DNA from: Sphingomicrobium nitratireducens
GTDB lineage: Bacteria > Pseudomonadota > Alphaproteobacteria > Sphingomonadales > Sphingomonadaceae
Direction: 5' to 3'
DNA length: 64,000 nt
Assembly: GCF_026157035.1 (NCBI RefSeq)
Contig: NZ_JANJZA010000002.1
Span: 1-64,000 of the forward strand
Shown: piece after piece, positions 29,988 through 39,070 of the stretch
Layout of the letters: every line of letters begins with the position of its first letter
Numbering within the stretch: position 1 is the stretch's first letter
Translations under genes and position numbers: made by a program
Notes under the pieces: generated by a model
The model's input: the letters and a program-made list of their open reading frames with translations, nothing else
What the model was told of the DNA's origin: nothing
Database searches by the model: none

Positions 29988-31096
29988 CCCCAGGCTTGGC
30001 CGTAGACGCGCAACAGGTTGAGCCCGAGAAGTTTCTCGACCTGCCGCTGGCTCCACCCGCGTTTCATCAGGTCCTCGCCAAGCCGCTTGTAGAGATCGAT
30101 CGAGTTGTAATCGGGCACGAGGGGCAAGAAGTCCTCGCCTTCTCCTGGCGCCGCGATCCCTCGCTCGATGCGTTCCTTCTGGTTGGCGCGAAATTGCGCA
30201 CGCTGCTCTTCCGTCAGCACGATCGGGAGCGTCCCATTGTCGGTACCGATCGTCACGCAGTCCTCGCCGCCCACCTTGGCGATATGCTCGATGTGTCGAA
30301 GCAGGGTCTCGCCGGTGGGGACCGGATCTGCGCTCAGGTAAGGGATGAAGAAAACGCCGACCGTGCCGCCCTTTTCGGCGATCGCGCGGATGGTCGCATC
30401 GTCGACATGGCGCGGATGGGCGTGCACCGCCATCGCACCCGAGTGGGAGACCATCGGCAATTTCGCATGCGCCGCGCCTTGCGCCATCGTTTTCTGACCG
30501 CCGTGCGACAGGTCGAGCAGCATCTTGTTCGCCTCGATCGCCTCGATCGTCGCGTACCCGAGCCGCGACAGGCCTCCGTCGGCTTCTTCCAGAGCCCCGT
30601 CCCCTGCGAGGTTGCGGAGATTGTAGGTCAGCTGAATCGTACGGGTGCCCAGCTCGTGCATCTTGGGGATGCGGTCGAGATCGGCACCGACCATGCTGGT
30701 ATCCTGCGTACCGATGATGATGCCGAGTTTGCCGTCGCGCTTGGCGGCATGGATGTCGGCGACCGTTTCGACCAGCGTCAGGCGGTCCGGGTTGGCGCTG
30801 ATCTGCGCCTTGACGTCGTCGACGCTTTCCTCGAAGGCCTCCCAGCTGGCCCCGTCATTGCCGACCGGGCGGACGGTGGTGCGGAACACGGTAAGGCCCA
30901 TCTCGCGGGTCTCCTTCCACGCTCTCTCCGTCAATCGCGCATGGCCTTCATTGTAGGGGTCGGACAGTCCCGTCAGCCCGTCGATCACAATCGCCGATCG
31001 AAACCAGTCCTTCTTGGGGGCCGCCGCGCTCAGCGGCCCGGCCGTCATCGCGATCCCCGCCGCGCCCGCTGCCAGGAAGCTACGCCGATCCAACAT
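29984..31096 (-). CDS. Membrane dipeptidase-like protein (M19) with degenerate metal site, Tat-exported
   Basis: A 370-residue M19-family protein with a twin-arginine signal (DRRSFLAAGAAG). The family's first zinc motif HxD after the DG turn is replaced: IVIDGLTGL gives Leu41 and Gly43. The bridging Glu region reads GTQDT rather than EGGHQ. Later ligands are kept: DLSHGG, VSHSG and IGTDNG. It therefore may bind metal differently or act on something other than dipeptides. ATG 31096 has GAAGGA at good spacing; ATG 31102 is too close to it. Family assignment is sure, activity is not. Confidence 0.83.
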   Translation of the reverse strand: MLDRRSFLAAGAAGIAMTAGPLSAAAPKKDWFRSAIVIDGLTGLSDPYNEGHARLTERAWKETREMGLTVFRTTVRPVGNDGASWEAFEESVDDVKAQISANPDRLTLVETVADIHAAKRDGKLGIIIGTQDTSMVGADLDRIPKMHELGTRTIQLTYNLRNLAGDGALEEADGGLSRLGYATIEAIEANKMLLDLSHGGQKTMAQGAAHAKLPMVSHSGAMAVHAHPRHVDDATIRAIAEKGGTVGVFFIPYLSADPVPTGETLLRHIEHIAKVGGEDCVTIGTDNGTLPIVLTEEQRAQFRANQKERIERGIAAPGEGEDFLPLVPDYNSIDLYKRLGEDLMKRGWSQRQVEKLLGLNLLRVYGQAWG

Positions 31097-31227
31097 ATCC
31101 ATTCCTTCCCCAAATACTGCGCGGCGCGATGCCCGCACCCTGTCATGCCTGACACCTCCCGCTCGGCAAAGCGGCATCCGCTCTCGACCGGTGAAAACGC
31201 TGTGCTTCGCCCGCGCATTTGTGCATC

Positions 31228-31641
31228 ATGCCGGTCATGGACGAGGAAACCCATCGCGCGGCCTGTCGCTGCGGGCAACTGGAAGCGGTCACACGCGGCG
31301 AGCCGCTGCGCGTATCGATCTGCCACTGCCGCGCCTGCCAGAAGCGGTCGGGCAGCGCGTTCGCCGCGCAGGTCCGTTTCCCGGTCGAGAATGTCCGCGT
31401 GAAAGGCGACGCGAAGAGTTGGACCCGCACCGGCGATGCCGGCGGCGAAGTCGAGTATCGCTTCTGCGCCGACTGCGGCACCACCGTCGCCTACACCCTG
31501 TCCAGCGAGCCACAGAGCATCGCGATCCCGCTCGGCCTGTTCGACGATCCCTACCGCTTCCGCCCCGCCGCCTCGGTCTACGAGGAGCGGATGCACGAAT
31601 GGGTCGAACTGGCCGGCGGCGACATCGACCACCACGATTGA
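31228..31641 (+). CDS. GFA family protein (CENP-V/GFA zinc domain)
   Basis: A 137-residue zinc-binding protein with the paired cysteine motifs of the GFA family: CRCG, CHCRACQ and CADCG. The family is named after glutathione-dependent formaldehyde-activating enzyme, but most members have unknown substrates. Start is uncertain between ATG 31228 and ATG 31237 (neither has a clear ribosome site). It stands alone on the plus strand between two minus-strand groups. Confidence 0.88.
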   Translation: MPVMDEETHRAACRCGQLEAVTRGEPLRVSICHCRACQKRSGSAFAAQVRFPVENVRVKGDAKSWTRTGDAGGEVEYRFCADCGTTVAYTLSSEPQSIAIPLGLFDDPYRFRPAASVYEERMHEWVELAGGDIDHHD

Positions 31642-31650
31642 GGCGACGCG

Positions 31651-32415
31651 CTATTCCGGCGGGCAGTCGCCGTAATGGGCCTGCGTGATCGTGCGCCACG
31701 CTGCCGCGCCGCCCGGCTCGACCCGCTCCAGCCGCAACAGATAGTCGTCATAGCCGGGATGATTGGGCCGATCGAAGCGCGCCTCGCGAAGCTGGCCGTC
31801 AGTTGCGCCGACGACGACGGTACCTGACAGCGCGTCACCGGTGGCCTGGTAGGTCCTGAGGCCGTCCCGCACGCCGCGGTCGACGAAGGTCACGCGCCCG
31901 AGCGAGCGAAAGAAGGGAGGCTGCTCGGGCCAGATCATGCGCATCGAGACCGCGAAATCGCCCCCTCCCGGCCGTGCCCGAAGCATCGCGTGGAGGTCGG
32001 CGAGGTCGTAGTCGTAGAGCATCCACGGCGAGGGTCCGGCGTCGGTTTCCTCGGTCATCGTCTCGCCGCCCAGGCTGACCTCGACATGCAGGCGCCGAGC
32101 ATCGGGATCGAGCGACAGTTCGCCGAATGCCGCCTGGCTTCCGTCCTCGGCGACCTTTCCGGCGATGAGGCGCTGCGCCTCGAACGGCTCGCCCCCCATC
32201 TGCGCGGTGACATAGGCGGCGGTTTCGCATTTCGCGACCCACTTGTAGACCGCGATGTCGCGATCCGTGGGGAAGTGGTGGACGATATGCTCGGCCATCG
32301 TGCCGTCGCCGTTCGAGCGGATGTAATGCGAGATGGGCGCGACGTACGTTCGAGGTTGGGGTCCCGCGCAGCCCGCGACCGCGAACAAGGCGGTCCAGCC
32401 AAGAATGGTTTTCAT
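31651..32415 (-). CDS. Lipoprotein of unknown function
   Basis: A 254-residue protein with a lipobox (FAVAGC, Cys about 17). The remainder looks like a beta-rich periplasmic domain; no family recognised. ATG 32415 overlaps the S41 gene stop (ATGA), so the two are probably coexpressed and may act together in the envelope. Confidence 0.72.
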   Translation of the reverse strand: MKTILGWTALFAVAGCAGPQPRTYVAPISHYIRSNGDGTMAEHIVHHFPTDRDIAVYKWVAKCETAAYVTAQMGGEPFEAQRLIAGKVAEDGSQAAFGELSLDPDARRLHVEVSLGGETMTEETDAGPSPWMLYDYDLADLHAMLRARPGGGDFAVSMRMIWPEQPPFFRSLGRVTFVDRGVRDGLRTYQATGDALSGTVVVGATDGQLREARFDRPNHPGYDDYLLRLERVEPGGAAAWRTITQAHYGDCPPE

Positions 32416-33608
32416 CGTTGCTCCTTGATCCAACGCAGCACGGGGTCGGCCCCGGCCGCAAAATCTTCGTGGGTGAAAGGGAGTGCGACGTCGGGCCGAA
32501 CGCTGGTCGAGCGATCGCCCGGCTCGCCCGTCTGCCAGAACTTGCTCGAATGGATCACCCGCCACCCGCTTGCGGGAAGCGTGACAATCCGCGTCTCGCC
32601 ATAATGGTTGGCGCCATCTCCTGTCGGCTGCCCCACGAGCACCGCGTCCGTTTCGCGCCGCATCGCGCTTGCCAGCATGATGCACGCCGAATGCGTTCGC
32701 CGCCCGATCGCCAGGAACAGCCTGCGCTCGCGCTCGGCCGCCGACCCGCTTATCGCCGCCACGAGTTCGGGAACGAGATCCCCGTTCCCGCCCGGACAGT
32801 CGCGCGCGTCGATGACGAGCGGCCTCGCCGGGTCGTTAGCGGCCTTGCCGAGTTCCGCCATCAGTGCCTGCCAGCGAGCAGCGTCCGGTGCGCGCAATTC
32901 GACGATCCGCAGGACATGGGCGCTATCAAGGGCGGTCACGGCCATCGCCGGGGCGGGCTCGGCCCCCTCGACCTGCCAGTCGGCAAAGCCCCCGTCGGTC
33001 CGGCTGAACAGCCAGTCGAAATCATCGGTCGGCGTGGCGAGCGCGAGACGACGCGGCGCCGCGCCATCGACGACGAGTTCGACCGTGTCGCCGTCCACCA
33101 CGCCCAGCGCGGCGAGCACGAAATCCGACGACAGCCATTCGGGTGCATATTCCGCGGCGAAACCAGGTGTCGCGTGCGGCAGCATCGTCATCGTGTCGGA
33201 CAGGATTGCCTCGATTTCCCGGCCGCCGATGCGGGTCACGCGCGTGCCGAGGAGCGCGCCGAGATCGCGCCGCGCCCCCACCACGAACAAGCCGTCGTCG
33301 AACCACTCGAACCGCAGCGGCAGCATGCGCCGCGTCGGGATCGGCGCATCGTCGCCGGGCAGCGCGAAGACCGGCAACAGGGTGTGCCCGTCGCCGATGG
33401 ACGCGACCAGCCGCGCCATTTCCGCCCCACCGTCCACGCGCGCAGCATCGCGTTCGAGCGCTGCCAGCGGGCGATGATGATCGATCCGCGGGTGATGGGC
33501 CTTCGCTTCGGCGAGAAAGGCTCTCGCGTCGCGCTGCCTAGGCTCGTCGCTGCTCGTGGGCGTGGCGCAGGCAGAAAGCAGGAACGTCAGAAGGGAAATT
33601 GAACGCAT
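32412..33608 (-). CDS. S41 family peptidase-like lipoprotein
   Basis: A 398-residue protein with an N-terminal lipobox (LLSAC, Cys14). The S41 (tail-specific protease) core is visible: SIGDGHT near 70, a [13 protein letters not shown] segment, a [12 protein letters not shown] nucleophile helix and VGQPTGDG. The catalytic Lys that follows the VG-x-x-T-x-G turn in C-terminal processing proteases is not evident, so this is a variant. It is divergent from ruvB and starts 14 nt downstream of a perfect AT-rich palindrome. Confidence 0.82.
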   Translation of the reverse strand: MRSISLLTFLLSACATPTSSDEPRQRDARAFLAEAKAHHPRIDHHRPLAALERDAARVDGGAEMARLVASIGDGHTLLPVFALPGDDAPIPTRRMLPLRFEWFDDGLFVVGARRDLGALLGTRVTRIGGREIEAILSDTMTMLPHATPGFAAEYAPEWLSSDFVLAALGVVDGDTVELVVDGAAPRRLALATPTDDFDWLFSRTDGGFADWQVEGAEPAPAMAVTALDSAHVLRIVELRAPDAARWQALMAELGKAANDPARPLVIDARDCPGGNGDLVPELVAAISGSAAERERRLFLAIGRRTHSACIMLASAMRRETDAVLVGQPTGDGANHYGETRIVTLPASGWRVIHSSKFWQTGEPGDRSTSVRPDVALPFTHEDFAAGADPVLRWIKEQR

Positions 33609-33621
33609 GGTGGATGACTAC

Positions 33622-33641
33622 TGTATTATTCGTATAATACA
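33622..33641. promoter_or_regulatory. Perfect 8-4-8 palindrome, candidate operator
   Basis: TGTATTAT-TCGT-ATAATACA is a perfect inverted repeat in a GC-rich genome, placed between the divergent S41 and ruvB genes. It contains a TATAAT box on the plus strand (33633-33638) and AT-rich -10-like sequence on the minus strand, so a bound regulator would block a promoter. No matching regulator gene is adjacent apart from the XRE gene, whose sites look different. Confidence 0.55.
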
Positions 33642-33735
33642 ATGCCGACTTCGCCAACCGTGCACGACGCTTCGTCAAACGGCGGGCGATTTCCTGCTGC
33701 ACTCACGCGCCTTCCCCGCTAGGCTCCCTTCCAAG

Positions 33736-34773
33736 ATGGCCACCGATCCAGACCGCCTTTCCACCCCCGAGCGCCGTCCCGAGGACGCCGATGCCGCGCT
33801 GCGGCCCAAGGCGCTTGACGAGTTCATCGGACAGAAGGGGGCACGCGAGAACCTGCGCATTTTCGTCAATGCCGCCAAGGCGCGCGAGGAAGCGCTCGAC
33901 CACGTGCTGCTGTTCGGGCCCCCGGGACTGGGTAAGACCACGCTGGCGGGCATCCTGGCGCGCGAAATGGGCGTGGGATTTCGCGCTACGTCCGGGCCCG
34001 TCATCGCCAAGCAGGGCGACCTCGCCGCGCTCCTTACCAACCTCGAGGAAGGCGACGTCCTCTTCATCGACGAGATTCACCGGCTCAACCCGGCGGTCGA
34101 GGAGGTGCTCTATCCCGCGATGGAAGACCGCGCGCTCGACATCATGATTGGCGAGGGGCCGAGCGCCCGCTCCGTGCGCATCGACCTGCCGCCTTTCACC
34201 CTGGTCGGCGCGACCACGCGGCAGGGCCTCCTCACCACCCCGCTGCGCGATCGTTTCGGCATTCCCGTGCGGCTCAATTTCTACACGGTCGAGGAACTCG
34301 AACAGGTCGTGACCCGCGCCGCGGGGCTGCTCGACGCGCCGATCGCCGGCGACGGCGCCACCGAGATCGCGCGTCGCAGTCGCGGCACCCCGCGCATCGC
34401 CGGACGGCTGCTGCGCCGCGTGCGCGACTTCGCCCATGCCGCGGGCGCCGGGACGATCGACGCCGCCACCGCCGACAGCGCCTTGAAGCGGCTCGAAATC
34501 GACGAACTCGGCCTCGACGCGATGGACCGGCGCTATCTCCACATGATCGCCGACCTCTATGGCGGCGGCCCGGTCGGGGTCGAGACGCTCGCCGCCGGCC
34601 TGTCCGAACCGCGCGATACGATCGAGGACGTGGTCGAGCCCTATCTCATTCAGCTTGGCCTCATCGCGCGCACTGCAAGAGGGCGCTGCCTCAACGGGCG
34701 CGGCTGGACCCATCTCGGCATCACCCCGCCCAAGGGAGCACAGGACGGACTGTTCGACGACGGAGCCAAGTGA
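33736..34773 (+). CDS. ruvB: Holliday junction branch migration ATPase RuvB
   Basis: A 345-residue AAA+ motor. Walker A GPPGLGKT at 61-68, Walker B with DEIH at 112-115, the GATTR sensor region and the C-terminal winged helix are clear. ATG 33736 gives the family-typical start ([12 protein letters not shown]). It is separated from ruvA by four unrelated genes. Its stop overlaps the next gene by one base. Confidence 0.97.
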   Translation: MATDPDRLSTPERRPEDADAALRPKALDEFIGQKGARENLRIFVNAAKAREEALDHVLLFGPPGLGKTTLAGILAREMGVGFRATSGPVIAKQGDLAALLTNLEEGDVLFIDEIHRLNPAVEEVLYPAMEDRALDIMIGEGPSARSVRIDLPPFTLVGATTRQGLLTTPLRDRFGIPVRLNFYTVEELEQVVTRAAGLLDAPIAGDGATEIARRSRGTPRIAGRLLRRVRDFAHAAGAGTIDAATADSALKRLEIDELGLDAMDRRYLHMIADLYGGGPVGVETLAAGLSEPRDTIEDVVEPYLIQLGLIARTARGRCLNGRGWTHLGITPPKGAQDGLFDDGAK

Positions 34774-35981
34774 TGCGTCTTCTTCTCGCTGCCGCAGCGG
34801 CCGCCCTCGCGGCGCTCGCCCCGGCGCCCGCCGCCGCCCAGTCGCGCGCGCCCGACTATGCGAGCGAGAAGGACTGGCTGTGCCTGCCCGGCCGCGACGA
34901 CATCTGTTCGCGCGCGCTCGCGGTGACGCCGCTCGGTCCCAAGGGCTATGGCAAGACCGTCGCCGCGCGCCCTGCCGACAATCCCCCGGTCGACTGCTTC
35001 TACGTCTATCCTACGATCAGCCAGGACCCCGGCCTCAACAGCGACCTTAATCCCGGCAGCGCCGAGGAATTGTTCGTCACCCAGTACCAGTTCGCGCGTC
35101 TTTCGGGCGTGTGCCGCCCGTTCGTCCCGCTCTACCGCCAGATGACGATGTCCTCGATCGCGGTCGCGGCGACCGGCGGCGACGTGATGGACGCCGGGAT
35201 GCTCGCTTTCGGCGACGTCGCCCGCGCATGGGCGACCTACCTCGAAAAATACAACGAAGGCCGCCCCTTCGTCCTCGTCGGCCATAGCCAGGGCTCGATC
35301 ATGCTCGAGCAATTGCTCAAGACCGTGATCGAGAAGAGCCCCGCCAAAGATCGCATGGTCCGCGCTATCCTGCCGGGCTGGAATTTTCCGGTGAAGCCGG
35401 GCGAGGCCCGCGCCGAAGGCTTCGCCTCGACCCCGCTTTGCCGAGACGCCGACGACACGGGCTGCATGATGAGCTGGACTACCTATGGCGAGGGAGAGCG
35501 CCCGGTGAACGGGGCCTTCTTCGGCACGTCGAAACTGCCCGGCACGACCAATGCCTGCACCCATCCCGCCCAGCCCGGCGCCAAGGGCTGGGCCCCGCTC
35601 GACGGGTTCTTCTACGCCAAGTCGTCCTACCCCGTACCGGGCGGGCCGGTGCGCTGGGCGAAGAATGGCTCGCCGCCGACCGGTTACATCTCGACCGAGA
35701 AATTCCTCGAGGCGCGCTGCGTCCAGGACGGACAGGCCGGCTATCTCGAGATCCGCCTGCCGCGCGCGCCCGGCGACATGCGCACCGCACGCATCGGCGG
35801 CGAGGTCGGTCAGTTCGGCATCTTTCTGCCCGGCTGGGGCAAGCACCTCGCCGACATCGCCATCGCGCAAGGGTCGATCATCGACAGCATCGCGCGATTG
35901 GGCGCGACCGTCACTCCAGCCAGAACAGCTCTTCGAGCCGCACCCCAAGCGCAGCAGCCATCCGCAGGGACAACACGGTAG
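34773..35981 (+). CDS. DUF3089 family exported alpha/beta hydrolase-like protein
   Basis: A 402-residue protein with a signal peptide ending AAAQ. The DUF3089 pattern is present: VDCFYVYPTISQDP, QYQFARLSGVCRPFVPLYRQ and the nucleophile elbow VGHSQGS. It is probably a periplasmic lipase/esterase-like enzyme. ATG 34773 overlaps the ruvB stop (TGATG); a GTG one codon earlier is possible. The last 24 codons run antisense to the end of the XRE gene and have a low-complexity look, so the end may be extended. Confidence 0.85.
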   Translation: MRLLLAAAAAALAALAPAPAAAQSRAPDYASEKDWLCLPGRDDICSRALAVTPLGPKGYGKTVAARPADNPPVDCFYVYPTISQDPGLNSDLNPGSAEELFVTQYQFARLSGVCRPFVPLYRQMTMSSIAVAATGGDVMDAGMLAFGDVARAWATYLEKYNEGRPFVLVGHSQGSIMLEQLLKTVIEKSPAKDRMVRAILPGWNFPVKPGEARAEGFASTPLCRDADDTGCMMSWTTYGEGERPVNGAFFGTSKLPGTTNACTHPAQPGAKGWAPLDGFFYAKSSYPVPGGPVRWAKNGSPPTGYISTEKFLEARCVQDGQAGYLEIRLPRAPGDMRTARIGGEVGQFGIFLPGWGKHLADIAIAQGSIIDSIARLGATVTPARTALRAAPQAQQPSAGTTR

Positions 35982-36111
35982 AGGGCACGAAGACGCCGTT
36001 CTCGACCGTGTTGACCGTCTTGCGGGTCACGCCGCATCGCTCTGCAAGCTCGGCCTGGGTAAGACCCAGCTGGAGGCGCTTTTCCTTCAGCGAATTGCGC
36101 AGTTCAGCCAT
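35911..36111 (-). CDS. Short XRE-type helix-turn-helix regulator
   Basis: A 66-residue protein that is almost entirely a Cro/C1-type DNA-binding domain: RLQLGLTQAELAERCGVTRKTVNTVENG. It ends ALGVRLEELFWLE, the form seen in small regulators paired with a membrane protein. Its ATG overlaps the stop of the upstream membrane protein gene by 8 nt. The two tandem palindromes upstream of that gene are likely its operators (autoregulation); this is inference. It is convergent with and overlaps DUF3089 by 71 nt. Confidence 0.92.
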   Translation of the reverse strand: MAELRNSLKEKRLQLGLTQAELAERCGVTRKTVNTVENGVFVPSTVLSLRMAAALGVRLEELFWLE

Positions 36112-36529
36112 TGCGCGTGCTGCGCCATTCCTGCACGGCCAGCGAAATGAGCCCGGCCCCCAGGCCTAGCGAAACCAGCGCGTGCACCGCCTCGCGGATG
36201 CCCCAGTCCAAGCCGGGCGCGGTTGCGTAGAAGGCAAACCCGCTCAGCATCGCGACCGTGAGCGCGATACGGATCGAGCGCGCTCGATGCGATTGCGTCA
36301 GTTCGTCGTCGAGGACGTTGCGAACGGCCTTGGGCATGAGCCAATAGCCGTTGGTGAGCAGCACGCCGAGGATCAGGACGGAGAGGACCGCCCAACCGAT
36401 CAGGCGCGGCGTATCGAGCTCTCGGCCGACATTGCCTATCTGCTGCGTGATGTAGATGATCGCCACCACCCCAAGCATTCCCGCCTTGCGGGCCGAGAGT
36501 GTTTCCACGGATGCGCCCCCCCGAAACAT
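36104..36529 (-). CDS. Membrane protein paired with XRE regulator
   Basis: A 141-residue protein with four hydrophobic segments (about 18-36, 42-62, 86-104, 112-130). It is the first gene of a two-gene unit with the XRE regulator. GGAGG precedes ATG 36529. Similar membrane-protein/XRE pairs are widespread; the membrane protein may respond to or affect the regulator, but its function is unknown. Confidence 0.8.
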   Translation of the reverse strand: MFRGGASVETLSARKAGMLGVVAIIYITQQIGNVGRELDTPRLIGWAVLSVLILGVLLTNGYWLMPKAVRNVLDDELTQSHRARSIRIALTVAMLSGFAFYATAPGLDWGIREAVHALVSLGLGAGLISLAVQEWRSTRNG

Positions 36530-36547
36530 CGCGAGCCTCCATTTTTA

Positions 36548-36583
36548 TGTAACCTATGGGTTACAAGTAACGCAAAGGTTACA
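36548..36583. promoter_or_regulatory. Two abutting 18-bp operator-like palindromes upstream of the XRE unit
   Basis: Site 1 (36548-36565) is TGTAACC-TATG-GGTTACA, a perfect 7-4-7 inverted repeat. Site 2 (36566-36583) is AGTAACG-CAAA-GGTTACA, the same pattern with two mismatches. They abut with an 18-bp period, 19 to 54 nt upstream of the membrane-protein ATG, over the region where a promoter is expected (TTGACG lies just upstream on the minus strand near 36589-36594). Confidence 0.75.
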
Positions 36584-36695
36584 CCACGTCAATCGATTCG
36601 AATCCCGCCGGGAAACGACGGGAAAATGCCACGCTTCGTCGAACGACGGGCCGTCGCGCTTGGAACCGTAAAATCACGCGGCTAGAGCGGCGTTG

Positions 36696-37151
36696 ATGGA
36701 GGGTTCACCATATCAGCCGCCCCGCGGGGCCTTCGAGGACGACGTCCACCTGTTTGCCGTGAGCGTTTATTTCGAGGACACCGACCTTTCGGGGATCGTC
36801 TACCACGCCAATTACCTGCGCTATTTCGAGCGGGCCCGTTCGGACATGTTGCGCGCGCTCGGCATCGACCAGCGTGCCGCGATCGAAAGCGGGCTTGGCG
36901 CCTATGCGGTGACCGAGATGGACATCAAGTGGAAGCGGCCCGCGCGGCTCGACGACGATCTTCTCGTCATCAGCCGCGTCGAAACCGTGCGCGCTGCCAG
37001 CTGTTCCATTCATCAACGAGTCATGCGCGGGGATGAACTCTTGGCCGAAGCCAGGGTGATTGCCGCGCTCCTCTCTCCCGAAGGGCGGCCGCGCCGCCAG
37101 CCGGTGGAGTGGATCGAGAAGTTCAACGCCGTTCTTGGCAAGGGAGTGTGA
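36696..37151 (+). CDS. ybgC: Tol-Pal-associated acyl-CoA thioesterase YbgC
   Basis: A 151-residue hot-dog-fold thioesterase. The motif YFEDTDLSGIVYHANYLRYFERAR is diagnostic, with the catalytic Asp in it. ATG 36696 was taken; a TTG one codon before is possible. It opens the tol-pal operon and overlaps tolQ by one base (TGATG). YbgC members hydrolyse acyl-CoAs linked to phospholipid metabolism. Confidence 0.95.
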   Translation: MEGSPYQPPRGAFEDDVHLFAVSVYFEDTDLSGIVYHANYLRYFERARSDMLRALGIDQRAAIESGLGAYAVTEMDIKWKRPARLDDDLLVISRVETVRAASCSIHQRVMRGDELLAEARVIAALLSPEGRPRRQPVEWIEKFNAVLGKGV

Positions 37152-37833
37152 TGCCGGAAGTGACCACGTCGGGCGATTTGATGAGCCCGCTGACCCTGTT
37201 TCTCCAGGCCGACCTGGTGGTGAAGATCGTCATGCTCGGCCTCCTGGCCGCGAGCATCTGGACCTGGGGGATCATCTTCACCCATTCCGCGCGCTTGCGC
37301 TCGGTCGGATCGAAGAGCCGCCGGTTCATCGACGATTTCGCAAGGTCGGACGACCTCCTCGCCTTCTACGAGAAGCGCGGCCGTGAGGACCTGCCGCCTG
37401 CAAAGATCCTGAAAGCGGGCCTTGAGGAATTCCGCCGCCCGCGCGGCAACCATGTCGATCGCGCCGCCTTGCGCGAGCGCATCGCGATCGCCACCGACGG
37501 CGCTATCGCGGGCGCGCTCGACCGCCTGTCCGACCGTCTCAACATCCTCGCCACGGTCGGCTCGGTCGCGCCGTTCGTCGGCCTGTTCGGCACGGTATGG
37601 GGCATCATGCGCTCCTTCACCGCCATCGCGGGCGCCAACAACACCTCGCTCGCGGTCGTCGCGCCGGGCATCGCAGAAGCCTTGTTCGCGACCGCCATCG
37701 GCCTGTTCGCCGCGATCCCCGCGGTCATCGCCTATAACCGCCTGACCCACCGCATCGACCTCTACGAGGCGCAGCTCGGGCGCTTTGCCGATCGCTTCCA
37801 GGCGACGCTCGGCCGGGAGCTGGAGCGGGCCTG

Positions 37834-37834
<1 letters not shown>
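37151..37834 (+). CDS. tolQ: Tol-Pal system protein TolQ
   Basis: A 227-residue inner-membrane proton-channel subunit of the MotA/TolQ/ExbB family, with three membrane helices (about 25-48, 135-158, 170-192) and the conserved [17 protein letters not shown] motif. With TolR and TolA it links energy to outer-membrane constriction at division. Overlaps ybgC and tolR by single bases. Confidence 0.96.
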
Positions 37835-38285
<451 letters not shown>

Positions 38286-38289
<4 letters not shown>

Positions 38290-39059
38290 GGCTCGACCGC
38301 GCCGAGTGGGCCGGGACGGCGACCTCGGTCGCGTTTCACGTCGCGCTCGTCGCGGCGCTGTCCCTGTCGCTCGCGCATGTCGCGCGCCCGCCCGAGCCGC
38401 CCGCCATCGCGGTCGAATTCGTCGACGAGATCGGGCTGGAATCGCGCGCCGCGGTGCAGGAATCCGCACTCGCCAAGCAGGCGATGAGCCCCGAGCCCGA
38501 GGACGTGGCGGAACCCATCCCCGACGAGGTCCCGCCCCCGCCCAAGGTCGAGCCCACCCCCGCGCCCCCGCGCGAGCGCGTCAAGCCGACGCCGACCCCG
38601 CGCACCGAGCAGCCGCGCCGCCAGAATACGCGCCGCTCGCGCCTCGGCGACGACTTTCTCGACGGGATTTCGGAAGGCAATAGCCGCACCGGCCAGGCCG
38701 AAACCGGGCAGGCCGCCGCGCCCGTGATCGACGCCGCCGCGATGGCCTCGATCCAGCAGGCGATCCGGCGCCAGGTCCAGCCTTGCGCCGACCTGCAGCA
38801 GAACCCCGGCCCCGGCGCCAACCGCATCCGCGTGACCCTGAACCTGCGCCTTGCCCCCGACGGCCGCCTGTCGAGCCGCCCACGCGTCGTGAGCGTGTCG
38901 GGCGTCGATGGCGAGAACGAGCGATACGAGGATCGCGTCAAGGACCTCGCCATCGCGACCTATGTCGGGTGCGCGCCGCTGACCGGCCTGCCGTCCGAAC
39001 TCTACAAGACCTCGCAGGGCGGCTGGTCGAACATCAACATGACCTATCGCCTACCCTAA
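38286..39059 (+). CDS. tolA: Tol-Pal system protein TolA (short form)
   Basis: A 257-residue protein with one N-terminal helix (about 13-34), a Pro/Glu/Lys/Arg-rich linker (about 70-120) and a C-terminal domain of TonB-like type. It is short beside enterobacterial TolA and lacks a long helical middle, as in many sphingomonads. GTG 38286 overlaps the tolR stop. It bridges inner and outer membrane between TolQR and Pal/TolB. Confidence 0.88.
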
Positions 39060-39070
39060 GGAGCACGACG

